Shown: piece after piece, positions 31,539 to 33,086 of the stretch
Layout: every line of letters starts with the position of its first letter
Position numbering within the stretch: position 1 is the first letter of the stretch
DNA from: Chitinophagaceae bacterium PMP191F
Lineage (GTDB): Bacteria > Bacteroidota > Bacteroidia > Chitinophagales > Chitinophagaceae
DNA length: 33,086 bases
Assembly: GCA_001302245.1 (NCBI GenBank)
Contig: LGYU01000017.1
Span: 1 to 33,086 of the forward strand
Direction of reading: 5' to 3'
The notes under the pieces: generated by a model
What the model was told of the DNA's origin: nothing
What the model saw: only the letters and a program-made list of their open reading frames with translations
Database searches by the model: none
Made by a program: the position numbers and the translations under genes

Positions 31539-32309
31539 ATGAAGACAAAAGAAGATATAGTAGAAAACTGGCTTCCCCGCTATACGGGTGAAAAGCTGGA
31601 GAGCTTTGGTAAGTACATATTGCTTACCAATTTTAGTAATTACGTGAAAATGTTTGCTGAATGGCACAACGTACCCATTGTAGGCGAAGGACGCCCGATG
31701 CAGTGTGCCACTGCCGAACACATTACCATCATCAACTTTGGAATGGGTAGCCCTACTGCAGCCACTATTATGGATCTGCTGACAGCTATCAGCCCCAAAG
31801 CAGTGTTGTTCCTGGGTAAATGTGGTGGATTGAAAAAGCGCAATAATATCGGCGACCTGATATTACCGATTGCAGCTATCCGCGGCGAAGGTACCTCCAA
31901 TGACTACTTCCCTGCAGAAGTGCCGGCACTACCTGCTTTCGCATTGCAGAAGGCCGTATCTACCACCATCCGCGATCATGGTATTGACTACTGGACCGGT
32001 ACGGTATATACAACCAACCGCAGGGTATGGGAACATGACGAACATTTTAAAGAGTATCTGCAGAAAGTACGTGCCTATGCCATTGATATGGAAACAGCCA
32101 CGATCTTTTCTGTTGGATTCTACAACAAAATCCCAACAGGTGCATTGTTGCTGGTGAGCGATCAGCCAATGATACCGGAAGGTGTAAAAACGGAAGAGAG
32201 TGATAAAAAGGTAACTGCTGCTTACGTAGACAGACACCTGAAGATCGGTATTGACTCACTGAAACAACTGATCAACGACGGTTTAACAGTACGTCACCTG
32301 AAATTCTAA
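31539..32309 (+). CDS. amn: AMP nucleosidase, short single-domain type
   Basis: The 256-residue protein belongs to the nucleoside phosphorylase/nucleosidase fold. Visible family segments are INFGMGSPTAATIMD (G68-M69-G70), LGKCGGLKKRNNIGD (phosphate/purine-side loop near 92-106), AIDMETATIF (E185, which binds the ribose in relatives) and LLLVSDQP (D208, the catalytic acid in relatives). AMP nucleosidase splits AMP into adenine and ribose 5-phosphate in the cytosol and thereby adjusts the adenylate pool. The E. coli enzyme is about 480 residues with an N-terminal regulatory domain; this form holds only the catalytic domain, as is usual in Bacteroidota. The start at 31539 lies about 140 bases behind a TATATTTG promoter element and a folded leader. 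It is monocistronic, ending in a terminator at 32311-32341. A related purine nucleosidase activity cannot be excluded. Confidence 0.92.
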   Translation: MKTKEDIVENWLPRYTGEKLESFGKYILLTNFSNYVKMFAEWHNVPIVGEGRPMQCATAEHITIINFGMGSPTAATIMDLLTAISPKAVLFLGKCGGLKKRNNIGDLILPIAAIRGEGTSNDYFPAEVPALPAFALQKAVSTTIRDHGIDYWTGTVYTTNRRVWEHDEHFKEYLQKVRAYAIDMETATIFSVGFYNKIPTGALLLVSDQPMIPEGVKTEESDKKVTAAYVDRHLKIGIDSLKQLINDGLTVRHLKF

Positions 32310-32310
32310 G

Positions 32311-32341
32311 AACAGTAACGGGCAACCGTTTACTGTTTTTT
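32311..32341 (+). terminator. intrinsic terminator after AMP nucleosidase
   Basis: AACAGTAACGG pairs with CCGTTTACTGTT (one bulged base) around a GCAA loop, followed by a run of six T residues ending at 32341. It begins two bases after the stop codon. The stop codon of the convergent lipoprotein gene (32330-32332) lies inside it, so the hairpin may serve both genes. Confidence 0.85.
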
Positions 32342-32725
32342 AGCAAGCCTGTAAATATCAGTAAAGACCTGCTGGTATTGTCTGCTGATGATCAGCGAAT
32401 CTTCCTTTTGTGTATACGAATATGCGCCGGATAAAATAAGTGTCCAGTCAAAGTCTGCGGTAAACATACATTCATTCAGAAAATACACACTATCCGGTTT
32501 AGTATAATAGGAACCTTTGCAGATAACAGGATATCTGCCTGACCCGCCCTCACTACTGTATCTGCCGCTATCAAGCGTAAGTGATACATTTACAATAGTA
32601 CCACCCTGTGGTGTAAGACGTTGAAAAGTACCTGTATAAACAGATTCCCGGATGAGAACCGTATGTGATTTACGACAGCCGATACATATTGCGATAGCCA
32701 GTACCAGGTAAGGGAATGGTTTCAT
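32330..32725 (-). CDS. small lipoprotein of unknown function
   Basis: The 131-residue protein opens with a short lipoprotein-type signal ending in Cys17 (AICIGC, an imperfect lipobox), followed by RKSH. The mature part is beta-rich and polar: YTGTFQRLTPQGG, NVSLTLDSGRYSSEGGSGRYP, then CKGSYYTKPDSVYFLNEC with two Cys that could form a disulfide, and DSLIISRQYQQVFTDIYRL at the end. The pattern of a small beta-barrel or lipocalin-like fold (a GxY strand, then a DSV/DSL strand) recalls short Bacteroidota lipoproteins found next to housekeeping genes, but I do not recognise the family. It is convergent with AMP nucleosidase and overlaps its terminator. Confidence 0.72.
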   Translation of the reverse strand: MKPFPYLVLAIAICIGCRKSHTVLIRESVYTGTFQRLTPQGGTIVNVSLTLDSGRYSSEGGSGRYPVICKGSYYTKPDSVYFLNECMFTADFDWTLILSGAYSYTQKEDSLIISRQYQQVFTDIYRLAKKQ

Positions 32726-32875
32726 AACGCTTTTTTATTACTGACAAAACCAGTGATACAGGCGTTGCATTGTGTGAACGGAATAAGAGGTGGTTTAATG
32801 GCTTATTGCCTGGTTGTTGTGGCTTAACTTATTGCTGACAGAAGTCCTTGCGAAGCGGACTTATACTTTGTATAT

Positions 32876-32950
32876 GGTCCCGGCTCCTGACAGTTTAATT
32901 ACAAGCTGCTTAATATACTCAGCTTACTGTTATCATGCCGGGCAGGGACC
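32876..32950 (+). ncRNA. candidate structured RNA (nested stems), unrecognised
   Basis: Three nested stems are seen. The outer is GGTCCC (32876-32881) with GGGACC (32945-32950), adjoined by GGC/GCC (32882-32884 with 32937-32939). The middle is TGACAGT (32888-32894) with ACTGTTA (32926-32932, one G-U pair). The inner is AAGCTG (32903-32908) with CAGCTT (32920-32925). A near-consensus -7 element ends at 32870, six bases before the outer stem, and a very strong hairpin follows at 32961. No known RNA family was recognised; the promoter is imperfect and no clear -33 element is seen. Confidence 0.35.
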
Positions 32951-32960
32951 GGAAGATGTC

Positions 32961-33009
32961 ATATAAACAAACATCCCGCTTCATAATGAAGCGGGATGTT
33001 TGTTTATAT
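32961..33009. terminator. perfect 23-bp hairpin, probable bidirectional terminator
   Basis: The arms 32961-32983 and 32987-33009 are exact reverse complements around TAA. Each arm has a GC-rich core (CATCCCGCTTC / GAAGCGGGATG) and a T-rich outer part (GTTTGTTTATAT), so an intrinsic terminator is formed on both strands. It may end a gene entering from the right of the window on the minus strand, or the candidate RNA at 32876. Confidence 0.8.
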
Positions 33010-33086
33010 AGTCTATGAAGTAGTTCAATAATCAATGTTCCGGATTCAGGGAACCGCTCACTGAACTGACCATTCTCTATTCACTA

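Larger units (their letters stand above)
32726..33086. other. gene-free right end with nested inverted repeats and a long perfect hairpin
   Basis: No protein gene is seen here. The stretch holds a hairpin AAGTCC/GGACTT (32842-32862), a promoter-like TATACTTTG (32862-32870), a nested foldable block (32876-32950), the 49-base perfect hairpin (32961-33009) and a small hairpin GTTCC/GGAAC (33037-33054). Confidence 0.6.

Noticed and set aside
32937-32960. bacterial SRP RNA core (CAGGxCCGGAAG-like string)
   Set aside because: GGGACCGGAAG is reminiscent, but the flanking asymmetric loop and long closing helix of SRP RNA are not present.

Overview
The window looks like chromosomal DNA of a Bacteroidota soil or plant-associated bacterium, most likely family Chitinophagaceae (Chitinophaga/Niastella-like). 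The grounds are two SusC/SusD pairs, lipoproteins with a Cys-Lys/Arg-Lys start, a type IX secretion (T9SS) type B C-terminal domain with a PorP/SprF partner, TAnnTTTG-type promoter motifs, few Shine-Dalgarno sites, and families common in this group (DUF2339 membrane protein, single-domain AMP nucleosidase, short HsdR_N-like nuclease domain). No tRNA, rRNA, CRISPR array or phage module was seen.

Layout. (1) 1-757: the last codons and probable right end of an IS3-family insertion sequence, then AT-rich DNA with degenerate tandem repeats. (2) 758-2288: an AraC-type regulator and a secreted cupin protein, closed by an intrinsic terminator. (3) 2289-2905: a gene-free stretch with hairpins, one directly ahead of the next operon. 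(4) 2906-25701: ten genes on the plus strand with short gaps, apparently one polysaccharide-utilisation locus for pectin: FAS1 lipoprotein, SusC, SusD, two FAS1 lipoproteins, second SusC, second SusD, a PL1-like pectate lyase without sorting domain, a 1678-residue PL1-like lyase with Fn3-like and LamG-like modules and a T9SS type B domain, and a PorP/SprF-like outer-membrane protein. (5) 25702-30948: intergenic repeats, then minus-strand genes for a DUF2339 polytopic membrane protein, a small PD-(D/E)XK protein and a TPR lipoprotein. (6) 30949-33086: AMP nucleosidase behind a promoter and folded leader, a small convergent lipoprotein, and a gene-free end holding a nested foldable sequence followed by a perfect 23-bp hairpin.

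How the genes may work together (inference): the large lyase is exported by the T9SS, perhaps through its own SprF-like partner, and cuts pectin at the surface. The SusCD pairs bind and import fragments, and the simpler lyase acts in the periplasm or outside. The three FAS1 lipoproteins are the unusual part: they could hold the cell to plant polymer or act as accessory surface glycan-binding proteins. No dedicated regulator (HTCS, ECF sigma/anti-sigma) lies beside the locus, so folded RNA between and ahead of the genes is a candidate control layer. The locus lacks GH28, GH105 and uronate-catabolic genes in this window, so it is incomplete or depends on other loci.
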